Of a stretch of 47,327 nucleotides of DNA, positions 16,087 to 24,391 are shown piece after piece. This stretch comes from UBA10210 sp964408425. GTDB taxonomy: Archaea; Micrarchaeota; Micrarchaeia; Norongarragalinales; Norongarragalinaceae. The translations under genes and the position numbers were made by a program. The notes under the pieces are model-generated. The model did no database searches. It saw only the letters and a program-made list of their open reading frames with translations, and was not told the DNA's origin. How positions within the stretch are numbered: the first letter of the stretch is position 1; each line of letters starts with the position of its first letter. The stretch lies in NCBI GenBank assembly GCA_964408425.1, contig CAYOZI010000004.1:1-47327 (forward strand), in the 5' to 3' direction.

Positions 16087-18897
16087 TCACGAGCACCCGC
16101 TTGTGCCTCCACAGTTGAAGCATTTGTAACAGGATCCGCTTCTCACCATGATGCTTCCGCAATCGTCGCACACGGGCGCGTCGCTCTGGTTTTCGAACGA
16201 TTTGGTTACCCCCTTCTCCCCGGCAGAGTCGGAGGGAATGAAGCGGACTTTCGACTCGTCTTTCAAAAGTTTTTCCGTCGGAACCCCGCTTTCGGAATAT
16301 TGGGGCTTTACCTTGTCGGCTGCGGTCTTTCCTTCCGCGAGCTTCGTCTGCACCGTATTCCTTTCGTCCGGATTCAAGCCGAGTTCTTCCAAATCGTCGT
16401 CCCCCAAAAACTTGAACGCCAGCCACTTGAAGATGTAATCCATAATGCTTTTCGCAAAACGGATCTGCTCGTTTGTCGTCACTCCCGACGGCTCGAAGCG
16501 CATGTTGCAAAACTTCTTGGTGAGAACTTTGAGGGGAACTCCGTATTGCATGGCGATCGATATTGCCGTCGAGAATGCGTCCATCATTCCCGAAATCGTG
16601 CTTCCCTCTTTCGCCATTGTCACGAATATCTCCCCGGGCCTTCCGTCTTCGTACAAACCGACGGTTATGTAGCCTTCGTGCCCTGCCACGTCGAACTTGT
16701 GGGTAATTGCCTGCCTTTCGTCCGGCAAGCGTTCGCGCATGGGCCTGTAAACGATCCGCTCTTTTCCAGCTCCCGCGTCTCCCTTTTGTTTTGCCGAGCT
16801 GGTAGTCAAAGGCTGCGTGCGCTTGGAACCGTCGCGGTATATTGCAATCGCCTTCAGCCCTCCTTTCCACGCTTCCATGTAGGCGTTTTCTATATCCTCG
16901 GCAGTCGCTTCAGCCGGAAGGTTGACTGTTTTGGAAATGGCTCCTGAAATGAACGGCTGCACCGCGCTCATCATCCTCACGTGACCCAGATAGTGTATAG
17001 ACCGGGTTCCTTTGGAGGCTTTGAACGCGCAGTCGAAAATGTCCAAATGCTCTTTCTTCAAATGCGGAGACCCTTCAATCGTCTCGTGCTCGTTCAAGTG
17101 CTGCATGATGTCGGTAATCTCGTTCTTTTTGTAACCGATCTTTTCCAACGCAAGAGGAACAGTTGTGTTGACGATTTTCATCAACCCGCCTCCAACCAGC
17201 CACTTGTATTTTATCAACGCTATATCCGGCTCGACGCCTGTAGTGTCGCAGTCCATCAAAAACCCGATTGTCCCGGTGGGCGCGAGAACTGAAATCTGCG
17301 AGTTGCGGAAGCCGTTTTTCTTTCCGCTTTCCAACGCCCAATCCCACGCTCTCCTCGCCTCTTCAAGCAAATCCGGCTGGATGGAATCGGGAACGGCGTA
17401 GGCAGCATCGCGATGCATCGACATGACGTTCAAAAACGGCTTTTCATTCAACGCGTAACCTTTGAACGTTCCCTGCTTTTTCGCAACCAGCGTGGACGTG
17501 TAATAGGCATACCCGCTCATTAACGCCGTAATCGCAGCGGCGAAATTCCTTCCCTCTTCACTATCGTACGCCAACCCCTCGCTCATCAGCAATGCTCCGA
17601 GATTCGCATAGCCTATTCCGAGAGGGCGGAAGTCGTGGGAGTTGCGCGTAATCGCTTCAGTGGGATAAGACGCGTTGCCCACGACGATTTCCATTGCGGT
17701 TATTATCACCCTTACGGCTTTCCGGAAGCTTTCTATGTCGAAAGTCCCGTCGGGCATGCGGAATTTCATTAAATTCAAGGAAGCCAAATTGCACGACGTG
17801 TCGTCCAAAAACATGTACTCCGAGCAAGGGTTGGATGCGTTTATCCTGTCCGTGTTGGGGCACGTGTGCCACTTGTTGATCGTAGTGTCGAATTGCAATC
17901 CGGGATCCCCGCATATCCACGCCGCTTCGGAAACCTGCCTGAACAAATCGCGCGCTTGATACGAATCCGCCTTTTCCCCGTTGGTAACCATGTGCGTGGT
18001 CCATTCCTTGTTTTCCTCGACCGCACTCATGAATTCGTCCGTCACCCTCACGGAATGGTTGGCGTTCTGGAAATACACGGAACCGTATGCTTCTCCATCA
18101 ACGCTAGCATCGTAACCCGCTTCAATCAGCGCCCAAGCTTTCCTTTCTTCATTGGCCTTGCAGTTGATGAATTCCACGACATCGGGGTGGTCGATGTTGA
18201 GAATTACCATTTTCGCAGCCCTTCGCGTTCTGCCACCGCTTTTAATCACTCCTGCAAACGCATCGAATCCCTTCATGAAACTGACCGGCCCGCTGGCCCT
18301 GCCTGTTGAAAAGCTCAAGTGTTCTTTCGAAGAGCGAAGAACGGAAAAGTTCGTTCCGGTTCCGGAACCGTATTTGAAAAGCATTCCTTCCGTTACGGCC
18401 AAGTTCAAGATGCTTTTCATGTCGTCCTTCAAGGAATTGATGAAGCAAGCTGATCCCTGTGGGTGAGCCTCAATTCCAAAGTTAAACCACACCGGAGAAT
18501 TGAATGCGGCCAGCTGGTTGACGAGTATGTATGTCAACTCGTCTTCGAAAGTCTGCGCTTCCCCCTCGCCGGAAAAATAATTGCCTTGTCTCCCCCAGCT
18601 TGCAATCGTGTTTGCAACGCGTTCAATAAGCTGTTTTACGCTCGTTTCCCTGTTTGCGGTTCCCAATTGCCCGCGAAAATATTTCGAAACCGCGATTTTC
18701 ACCGCCTGCTGCGACCAGGTTGATGGGACTTCAACGTTTTTCTGCGAGAAAATGACTTTTCCGGTCGCATCGGCTATTTCCGCGTCCCTCAACTCCCATT
18801 TTATCTCGTCAAAAGGATTGGTTCCGGGTTTCGTGAAATACCTTTCGAACTTCAATTCGTTTTCGATGGTTCCAGTTACGGCAGTCGGCCTAGTCAT
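16087..18897 (-). CDS. nrdJ: Adenosylcobalamin-dependent (class II) ribonucleotide reductase
   Basis: Reduces ribonucleotides to deoxyribonucleotides using a cobalamin-derived radical, so it works without oxygen and without an NrdB subunit. The 936 residues include NSPVWFNFGIEAHPQGSACF, KYGSGTGTNFSVLRSS, SGGRTRRAAKM, NPCSEYMFLDDTSCNLASLNL and LAPTGTIGFLMDCDTTGVEP, all typical of NrdJ. The C-terminal tail CDDCGSIMVRSGSCYKCFNC supplies paired Cys for reduction or zinc binding. No N-terminal ATP-cone is evident. ATG 18897 follows GGGGGTG. It is preceded by nrdR (72 bases) and followed by the adenosyltransferase and the DUF4430 lipoprotein. No B12 biosynthesis gene is visible here, consistent with salvage. 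Confidence 0.96.
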   Translation of the reverse strand: MTRPTAVTGTIENELKFERYFTKPGTNPFDEIKWELRDAEIADATGKVIFSQKNVEVPSTWSQQAVKIAVSKYFRGQLGTANRETSVKQLIERVANTIASWGRQGNYFSGEGEAQTFEDELTYILVNQLAAFNSPVWFNFGIEAHPQGSACFINSLKDDMKSILNLAVTEGMLFKYGSGTGTNFSVLRSSKEHLSFSTGRASGPVSFMKGFDAFAGVIKSGGRTRRAAKMVILNIDHPDVVEFINCKANEERKAWALIEAGYDASVDGEAYGSVYFQNANHSVRVTDEFMSAVEENKEWTTHMVTNGEKADSYQARDLFRQVSEAAWICGDPGLQFDTTINKWHTCPNTDRINASNPCSEYMFLDDTSCNLASLNLMKFRMPDGTFDIESFRKAVRVIITAMEIVVGNASYPTEAITRNSHDFRPLGIGYANLGALLMSEGLAYDSEEGRNFAAAITALMSGYAYYTSTLVAKKQGTFKGYALNEKPFLNVMSMHRDAAYAVPDSIQPDLLEEARRAWDWALESGKKNGFRNSQISVLAPTGTIGFLMDCDTTGVEPDIALIKYKWLVGGGLMKIVNTTVPLALEKIGYKKNEITDIMQHLNEHETIEGSPHLKKEHLDIFDCAFKASKGTRSIHYLGHVRMMSAVQPFISGAISKTVNLPAEATAEDIENAYMEAWKGGLKAIAIYRDGSKRTQPLTTSSAKQKGDAGAGKERIVYRPMRERLPDERQAITHKFDVAGHEGYITVGLYEDGRPGEIFVTMAKEGSTISGMMDAFSTAISIAMQYGVPLKVLTKKFCNMRFEPSGVTTNEQIRFAKSIMDYIFKWLAFKFLGDDDLEELGLNPDERNTVQTKLAEGKTAADKVKPQYSESGVPTEKLLKDESKVRFIPSDSAGEKGVTKSFENQSDAPVCDDCGSIMVRSGSCYKCFNCGGTSGCS

Positions 18898-18969
18898 TGT
18901 CCCACACCCCCTCTTTCAAAAAAAAACAATGCTTCCTTTTTCAACTTTCGCTTTAATTTCCGGAAAAAT

Positions 18970-19413
18970 TCACTTGGAGAGCTTTTCCACTTCCTTGGCG
19001 AATTCCTTCGGGCTTTCGAACTCCTTGTAAATCGAAGCGAAGCGGATGTACGCGACCTTGTCGAGCTTCTTCAGCTTTTCCATGACTATCGCGCCCACCT
19101 TGGTCGAAGGGATTTCAGTCTCCTCCATTCCGCGCAATTCCATTTCAACTTCGGCAACCACGTTGTCCATCTGCTCGACGCTCACGGGGCGCTTGTGGCA
19201 GGACCTTTCTATTCCCGCCCTGAGCTTGTTGCGGTCGAATTTTTCGCGCCTCCCGTCCTTCTTTATTATTATGAGATCCAACGCTTCGGCCCGCTCGTAA
19301 GTGGTAAAACGCTTCTTGCACTTTTCGCACTCCCGCCTCCTTCTGGTGGAGTCTTCCGAATCGCGGCTTTCCAAGACTTCCGTTTCGGGACAACCGCAGT
19401 AAGGACAAATCAT
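18970..19413 (-). CDS. nrdR: Transcriptional repressor NrdR
   Basis: NrdR represses ribonucleotide reductase genes in response to nucleotide state. The 147 residues have the N-terminal zinc ribbon (MICPYCG, then CEKCKKRFTTYER) and an ATP-cone (about 47-140, LIIIKKDGRREKFDRNKLRAGIERSC). ATG 19413 follows AAAGGAGG. A minus-strand TTTAAAAA at about 19547-19554 implies a 5' leader of about 110 bases. I see no classical bacterial NrdR box. It is the first gene of the RNR operon and is mostly a bacterial regulator, so transfer is possible, though it also occurs in some archaea. Confidence 0.95.
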   Translation of the reverse strand: MICPYCGCPETEVLESRDSEDSTRRRRECEKCKKRFTTYERAEALDLIIIKKDGRREKFDRNKLRAGIERSCHKRPVSVEQMDNVVAEVEMELRGMEETEIPSTKVGAIVMEKLKKLDKVAYIRFASIYKEFESPKEFAKEVEKLSK

Positions 19414-19575
19414 GCGACGCGCCTCCTTTCCATTTTTCTTACCCTTTCCCTTCTTTCCGAAAATGCCGGGGGAAGCTGAAAAACAGCAAAAAACCCTCTA
19501 AAAACGCCACTCGTAGCGTTCAGCCTCACAAATAAGCGCTATCGGGTTTTTAAAGCTTTTCCCTTGTTTGAAGGG

Positions 19576-20022
19576 TTAACCGCTGCGCAATAGTTTTACC
19601 GCGGCTTTCAAGACTTTTTTTTCGCTTTCAAAATGAACTTTTTTCAAAGCGGTTTTCGGGGAAGCCAACAAGATTTTTTCTATTCCCTCTTTCCTTCCGT
19701 CTTTAGTCATGCGCGGCTTTTCGTCGGTGAAAACCAAGTACGCGCTCACTTTCCTGAGCAACAGCCCTTTGGGCGCTTCAAAAGAATAAGAAAAAACCCT
19801 TTTCCCCATTTTGATTTTTTTCAACCCCGTTTCCTCTCTCAACTCCCTTTTCAAGCCTTTCTTTGCGCTTTCCCCCTTCTCGAGCTTTCCCTTGGGCAGT
19901 CGCCAGAACGATTGCTTTGTGCGAAACCACTTTCCTTTCTCGAACTTCGCATCGCGTTTTTTCAAAATCAAAATCTTTCCGCCTTTAACTATGACCGCTT
20001 CAACCTGCCCTATGGTCTTCAT
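19576..20022 (-). CDS. Nudix hydrolase
   Basis: The 148-residue protein contains a complete Nudix box: G-K-L-E-K-G-E, seven residues, then RELREETGL, giving GX5EX7REXXEEXGX. Nudix enzymes hydrolyse nucleoside diphosphates linked to another group. The basic composition and the insert KWFRTKQSFWRLPKG suggest a nucleotide or capped-RNA-like substrate, but it cannot be named. Its ATG overlaps the stop of the membrane-bound regulator by four bases (ATGA), so both are translated together. It ends about 160 bases before nrdR on the same strand. Confidence 0.9.
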   Translation of the reverse strand: MKTIGQVEAVIVKGGKILILKKRDAKFEKGKWFRTKQSFWRLPKGKLEKGESAKKGLKRELREETGLKKIKMGKRVFSYSFEAPKGLLLRKVSAYLVFTDEKPRMTKDGRKEGIEKILLASPKTALKKVHFESEKKVLKAAVKLLRSG

Positions 20023-20771
20023 TTTCCCCTCTCCGACAGTATGATTATGTTTCCGCGTCCCTTCTTGAATTTCTTGATTACGCCCTTTTCCTCGAGCAGG
20101 TCCAGTTCTATCGAAACCTTAGCCTCGCTCCAAGGCAATAGTTTTCTCAACTCCCTCTGGGTAATCCTCCCTTCGCTCTTCCTCATTTCTTCGATTATCC
20201 TTTCCTGGAATTCGTTCAACCCCTTTAATGGTTTTTCCTTGTGCGGCGTTTCCTTCCTCGCTTCCTTCTTTTCCCTTCCGGTTTTTTCCCCCTCCGCTTT
20301 TTTTCCGAGTTTTTTCCACTTTAAAACCAGGAACGCCAAAACCGCTATTGCCGCAACAATTATCCCGGCGAAAACCCTCGGGAATTGAGGCTGGGGCGTT
20401 GGTGAAGACTCCAAACCCTCTCCAGTGTTCTGTCCCTCGAAGCCCGTTCCTTCCTCGATCTGCGGTATTTCCAAAGCCGGGTCTTCAAATCCGAACAAAA
20501 TCAAATCCAAGTTGAAAACACCTTCTTCCACAACCCGGACAGTCTCGCTTACGCTGTGGTTTCCGGCGGTTGCCGTCAAAACGTAAGTTCCTTTCTGAAT
20601 CTGGAATGAGAAAGAGCCGTTTTGCGCCACCATAGTTTGCAACGGAGTGGTGTTGAGGGAAACTATAGCTTTAATCGGGTCGAGATTCGAGTCGAAAACG
20701 GTTCCTTTGACCGTAGCGGCGTTGGCTAACGCGAAAACAAGCAAAGCCAGCAAACAAATTTTTTTCATCAT
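20019..20771 (-). CDS. Membrane-anchored winged-helix regulator with extracellular sensor domain
   Basis: About 250 residues. A signal/anchor helix (MKKICLLALLVFALANA) precedes an extracellular beta domain of the carboxypeptidase-regulatory type (TVKGTVFDSNLDPIKAIVSL). Next come a Glu/Pro spacer, a transmembrane helix (FAGIIVAAIAVLAFLVLKW), a highly basic linker and a cytoplasmic winged helix (about 180-250, RITQRELRKLLPWSEAKVSIELDLLEEKGVIKKFKKGRG). Outside-in one-component regulators of this design are common in archaea. I chose the ATG at 20771; GTG 20780 and ATG 20768 are alternatives. It is coupled to the Nudix gene by a 4-base overlap. The signal it senses is unknown. Confidence 0.8.
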   Translation of the reverse strand: MMKKICLLALLVFALANAATVKGTVFDSNLDPIKAIVSLNTTPLQTMVAQNGSFSFQIQKGTYVLTATAGNHSVSETVRVVEEGVFNLDLILFGFEDPALEIPQIEEGTGFEGQNTGEGLESSPTPQPQFPRVFAGIIVAAIAVLAFLVLKWKKLGKKAEGEKTGREKKEARKETPHKEKPLKGLNEFQERIIEEMRKSEGRITQRELRKLLPWSEAKVSIELDLLEEKGVIKKFKKGRGNIIILSERGK

Positions 20772-21034
20772 TCCGGGCACCGAGATTCCGTAAAGCTTTT
20801 TCTTTCTTCCCGTCTTTAAACCCCGCTTAAACCTTCAACCGAACGGCTGAACGGGGGTGAAAACGCCCGTGGAAATAAAGCCTCGTAAAGCTTATTTTCA
20901 CTAAACAACGCCCGGTGAAGCTTATTCCTCGTTCCGCAAGGCGTTTTTCCGAAAGAATCTTTTTATATTAACTTCTTTTCGATAGTTCTCGCGCTTTCGA
21001 AAAATTCGGAAAAAGCGCAAAGGTGGTTTGGAAA
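20772..21034. promoter_or_regulatory. Divergent intergenic region with promoters and short repeats
   Basis: The plus strand carries a strong TATA box (TTTTATATTA, 20961-20970) for the Kazal-like gene; the minus strand carries GTTTAAAGA at about 20812-20821 for the regulator. Between them are two copies of AAGCTTATT (about 20889 and 20918) and two ACGCCCG motifs, forming an imperfect direct repeat of about 40 bases. I see no gene here. Confidence 0.45.
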
Positions 21035-22177
21035 ATGAAGAGATTGTTAATTGCGTTGGCGTTGTTTTTGAGTTTGGGCGCGTCGCTGGCTTTGGCAGAC
21101 AACGGCAGTTTGGCTGCCCAGAATTCCGTAGTTGCGGATTCCGATGACGACGGCGTGGTTTCGGCGACTCCGAGCCCTTCGGCTTCGCCGAGCGCTTCGC
21201 CTAGAATAATGGTCCCGCGCCATCCCGTGAAAAAATTCTTCGTGTGCACTCTTGAGTACGAGCCTTTCAAGTGTCCTGACGGCAAGGTTTATGCGAACAA
21301 GTGTTTTGCCCGGAACGCAGGGGGTTGGGAGCCGGAAGAGGATTGCACTAGGCTGATCGGCGATGCCGGTTTTGGTTCCTCGGTGACGGCCGAACTGCGA
21401 GAGCAGATTGCCGAGAGGGAGAGATTGCGCGAAGAGTTCAAGGAAAAGATTGAAGACGAGGTTAAGGACGACTCGCGCTACCGCAGGTGCAGCCAGTTTT
21501 CAGACGCTTCCCAAAAGGAGGCATGCATCAAGACCGAAACGGGCATAGGCGAATTGGCCCGCGAGAAAAACCGGTGCTTGGGCGGTGACAACGAGTCGAG
21601 ATGCCTGGGAGGCTTGAAGGACAAGATCCGCGACGCTTGGAGGTTCCGCTTTGAAAGCGTTATTGACAACGCCGAAAAGCTGGAGAGGAAAGGCGTTTCG
21701 AACGAAACGATCGCCGCATTCGTGGCTTTCGTGAAAGAACAGGCGCTGGCTTTCGAAAGCTCGAATTCCACTGCCGAAAAGAAGGAATTCGTGAAGAACG
21801 TTGCCGCAGAGTGGAAGGAATTCAGGAAAAAGGCGTTGAACGAAATCCTGGAAAGCGGAATCGCAACCGCATCGCAGAGGCTTCAAAAAGCGCTGGACGC
21901 GCTGAAGCAAGTCCGCGACAAGCTTCAGGCGAGAAACCTGACTACGCTAGGTTTGGACAACGCGATTTCAAAACTCGAGGAAAATCTGGACAGGCTAAAC
22001 TCTGAGAATGCGACGCTGCGCGAAAAGTGGGTTTTGTCGCACGAGTCGATAGAACGCTTGAAGCACGCGAAGAACGCGGCGGTGAGGATAATGAACCGGA
22101 TGAATGTCGAGGACTTCGTACAGCCGAGCGTTGCCGTTCCGAGCGAAGTGGAAGATGCTGAAGAAGCGGAAGGCTGA
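21035..22177 (+). CDS. Secreted protein with Kazal-like domain and long coiled coil
   Basis: The ATG at 21035 follows GGTGG and begins a signal peptide (MKRLLIALALFLSLGASLALA). After a Pro/Ser spacer (about 46-62) a Kazal-like module follows: C-T-L-E-Y-E-P-F-K-C-P-D-G-K-V-Y-A-N-K-C ending WEPEEDC, with four Cys rather than the usual six. The remaining 260 residues are strongly helical and charged (RERLREEFKEKIEDEVKDD, later SRLEENLDRLNSENATLREK-type heptads), with a small Cys cluster between them. No transmembrane anchor is seen, so it may be secreted or attached through partners. Protease inhibition or envelope assembly are both possible. Confidence 0.72.
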   Translation: MKRLLIALALFLSLGASLALADNGSLAAQNSVVADSDDDGVVSATPSPSASPSASPRIMVPRHPVKKFFVCTLEYEPFKCPDGKVYANKCFARNAGGWEPEEDCTRLIGDAGFGSSVTAELREQIAERERLREEFKEKIEDEVKDDSRYRRCSQFSDASQKEACIKTETGIGELAREKNRCLGGDNESRCLGGLKDKIRDAWRFRFESVIDNAEKLERKGVSNETIAAFVAFVKEQALAFESSNSTAEKKEFVKNVAAEWKEFRKKALNEILESGIATASQRLQKALDALKQVRDKLQARNLTTLGLDNAISKLEENLDRLNSENATLREKWVLSHESIERLKHAKNAAVRIMNRMNVEDFVQPSVAVPSEVEDAEEAEG

Positions 22178-22205
22178 ATATCCCTCTCGAGCCTTTTCCC
22201 CCTTT

Positions 22206-23564
22206 TCAACCTTTCCTTTTTTTCTTTTTTCTTTTAAGCGGAATAGTTTCGGCGATTGCCGTCCGTTTTTCCAATTCGTAAACAGCAGCGCCTGAAACGA
22301 GGATCGCCAGAACCCCGTAAAACAACAGGGGATTTTTGTAAAACTCGTTGGCCGCTATCCCTATCAATGCAATACCCACTACCGCCGAAGTCAGGGGGAT
22401 GTTGCCTATGCTCAAAGGAATTTTGAAGCCCCTTTCCGCATTAGGCTCCTTCCTTCTCAGCGTAATCACCGCAGCGTTGTCCAGGAAAAAGACGACGAAT
22501 ATTCCCATGACCGTTATTTCCGCAACCAGCTTCAACTGCCCTGTAGACGCTATAAGCGCCGTGAGTATGCTGGCGACGGCAATCGCGTAGTACGGCGTAG
22601 CGTATCTGCTGGTTTTCAAAAAGATTTTCGGAACCGCGAAATCTTCGGCCATGCCGTATATCACGCGGCTCGAGCCTAGCATCATTATCAATACGGTATT
22701 GGCCGTGGAAAACAACGCGATTATTCCCAACGCTGCCAACAGCATCGCCCCGCCCGCTTTGCCTGCTGCGATGGCAAGCGGCCCCTTGGCGCTTTCGGTT
22801 GCGGATACGATTTCGTCGAAACTCAGGACGTTTGTGAACGCAAACGCTGCAAGAACGTACAATACGATGCAAATGGCTATCGAAGTGAGAATGGCTTTGG
22901 GAAGCGTTTTGCGGACTCTTTTCGTCTCCTCGGCTTCCGCGGCGAGCGTTTCAAAACCCAGGTAAGCGAAAAACGCGAGGATGCTTGCGCTCAAAATCCC
23001 TTGAAACCCGTTAGGCGATTCGAAGCTTATCTTGGAAACGTCGAACGAAAAGGAAGGGTTCAAAATCCCCAGCCCGAACGCTATCACCGCTATCAACCCC
23101 GCCACTTCCAACAGCGTGAATATCTCGTTGAACTTGCTGGCGTACTTGAGGCTGAAATAGTTTATCAACGCCAGAATTGCGATGAGCCCCACTGCGGCGG
23201 TTGAAGCGCTGACGTTTGGGAATAGAGTGGAAAAATACGTTCCGAATCCCAGCGCAACCGCCGCAGATGAAACGATGAACGTGGCTATAGTCGTCCAGCC
23301 GAGAACGAAGCTAAGCCGTCTAGAGCCGAACGCTTCCTTGGAAAAATAGTAAGAGCTTCCGGCTTTCGGAAGCATCGAGCTCAATTCCGCGTAATCCAGC
23401 GCCAGGCACGCGGCGATCAAGCCGCTTATCACGAAGCTGAGCCACAACGCGTCTCCCGCTTGCACGCCGGCTATTCCCACGAGGACGTATATCCCGGCTC
23501 CAATGATGACGCCCACGCCCATCAGCGTGAGCTGCCAAAAGCCGAGTTCCCGTTTCAAAGGCAT
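22206..23564 (-). CDS. APC-family amino acid permease
   Basis: A 452-residue protein with twelve or so transmembrane helices and the APC N-terminal motif GVGVIIGAGIYVLVGIAG, followed later by YAELSSMLPKAGSSYYFSKEAFG and FFAYLGFETLAAEAEETK. Members move amino acids or polyamines with protons or by exchange. It has a short Lys-rich tail. It lies 49 bases downstream of the sugar nucleotidyltransferase on the same strand and may belong to the end of that operon. Its substrate cannot be deduced. Amino acid uptake fits an organism that also keeps glutamate dehydrogenase. Confidence 0.92.
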   Translation of the reverse strand: MPLKRELGFWQLTLMGVGVIIGAGIYVLVGIAGVQAGDALWLSFVISGLIAACLALDYAELSSMLPKAGSSYYFSKEAFGSRRLSFVLGWTTIATFIVSSAAVALGFGTYFSTLFPNVSASTAAVGLIAILALINYFSLKYASKFNEIFTLLEVAGLIAVIAFGLGILNPSFSFDVSKISFESPNGFQGILSASILAFFAYLGFETLAAEAEETKRVRKTLPKAILTSIAICIVLYVLAAFAFTNVLSFDEIVSATESAKGPLAIAAGKAGGAMLLAALGIIALFSTANTVLIMMLGSSRVIYGMAEDFAVPKIFLKTSRYATPYYAIAVASILTALIASTGQLKLVAEITVMGIFVVFFLDNAAVITLRRKEPNAERGFKIPLSIGNIPLTSAVVGIALIGIAANEFYKNPLLFYGVLAILVSGAAVYELEKRTAIAETIPLKRKKKKRKG

Positions 23565-23613
23565 TATTGGGTTTAAAAAAAGAAAAATAAAAAGCAGAGC
23601 TTTTTTTTCCCGT

Positions 23614-24333
23614 TCAGCCTTTTCCGGCGGCGTGGCTTATCAAGTCCATAACGCTCACCGCCTGGTTCAACTCTTCATACTCCTTCAGGCTTCCCACATC
23701 GACCCAATAGTCGTCGAAAACGCAGCCTAGAATCTTCCTTTCCTTTACAAGCTTGGGCAGGACGTCGAACGAAATCACGCCCTTCTCCGGCAGGTAATCC
23801 AAAACCTTCCTGTCGAAAACGTAAGTCGCGGAATTGACGAGGTTTTCAATGATGGGCTTTTCCCGGAAGCTGGTAATCTGGAATTTTTCGTTTATTTCCG
23901 CAGTCCCGTACTGGAACGGCGTTCCCATCCTCTTCAAACCCACTGTCGCAAGGGGCTTGTGCTTTTCGTGGAAATTAACGAGTTTCCGGTAATCGAGGTT
24001 GGTCAGGTGGTCGCCCATTTCAACGAGGAAGGACTTTTCGTTTTTCAGCAGGTGTTCCGCGTTTTTTATCCCGCCCGCGTCGCCCAATTCCGTTTGCTCG
24101 ACGTTGTACGTTATCTTGACTCCGAATTTCTTCCCGTCCCCGAAATAATCCATCACCTGTTCCTTCAAATGGCCGACGAGCAAAACAATATCCTTGAAGC
24201 CCTCTTTCCTGAAATGGTTGATAGTGTATTCGAGAATGGGCTTTCTCCCCAGCAAAAGCATGGGTTTTGGAACTGAATGCGTGTAAGGCCTGAGCCTAGT
24301 TCCCTTTCCGCCGCAGAGTATTACCACTTTCAT
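23614..24333 (-). CDS. Sugar-phosphate nucleotidyltransferase
   Basis: A 239-residue NTP-transferase: KVVILCGGKGTRLRPYTHSVPKPML contains the nucleotide-binding GGxGTRL and the PKPM lysine motif. VEMGDHLTNLDY gives the metal-binding Asp, followed by EKPIIENLVNSATYVF. It joins a nucleotide to a sugar 1-phosphate (mannose-1-P or glucose-1-P types are equally possible). The ATG at 24333 follows AAGGTGG. In this operon it sits after FBPase, while phosphomannomutase is encoded divergently, so the block could run from fructose 6-phosphate to an activated sugar for the glycosyltransferase at 28526. Confidence 0.93.
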   Translation of the reverse strand: MKVVILCGGKGTRLRPYTHSVPKPMLLLGRKPILEYTINHFRKEGFKDIVLLVGHLKEQVMDYFGDGKKFGVKITYNVEQTELGDAGGIKNAEHLLKNEKSFLVEMGDHLTNLDYRKLVNFHEKHKPLATVGLKRMGTPFQYGTAEINEKFQITSFREKPIIENLVNSATYVFDRKVLDYLPEKGVISFDVLPKLVKERKILGCVFDDYWVDVGSLKEYEELNQAVSVMDLISHAAGKG

Positions 24334-24391
24334 TTTACCACCTTTCAAAACGGATTATTTTCTTTCGGAATAAACGCCTTTCGCTTTTTCT

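Noticed and set aside
19414..19575. Cobalamin riboswitch ahead of nrdR
   Set aside because: The leader of about 110 bases has short stems, but no B12-box or typical cobalamin aptamer pattern could be recognised.
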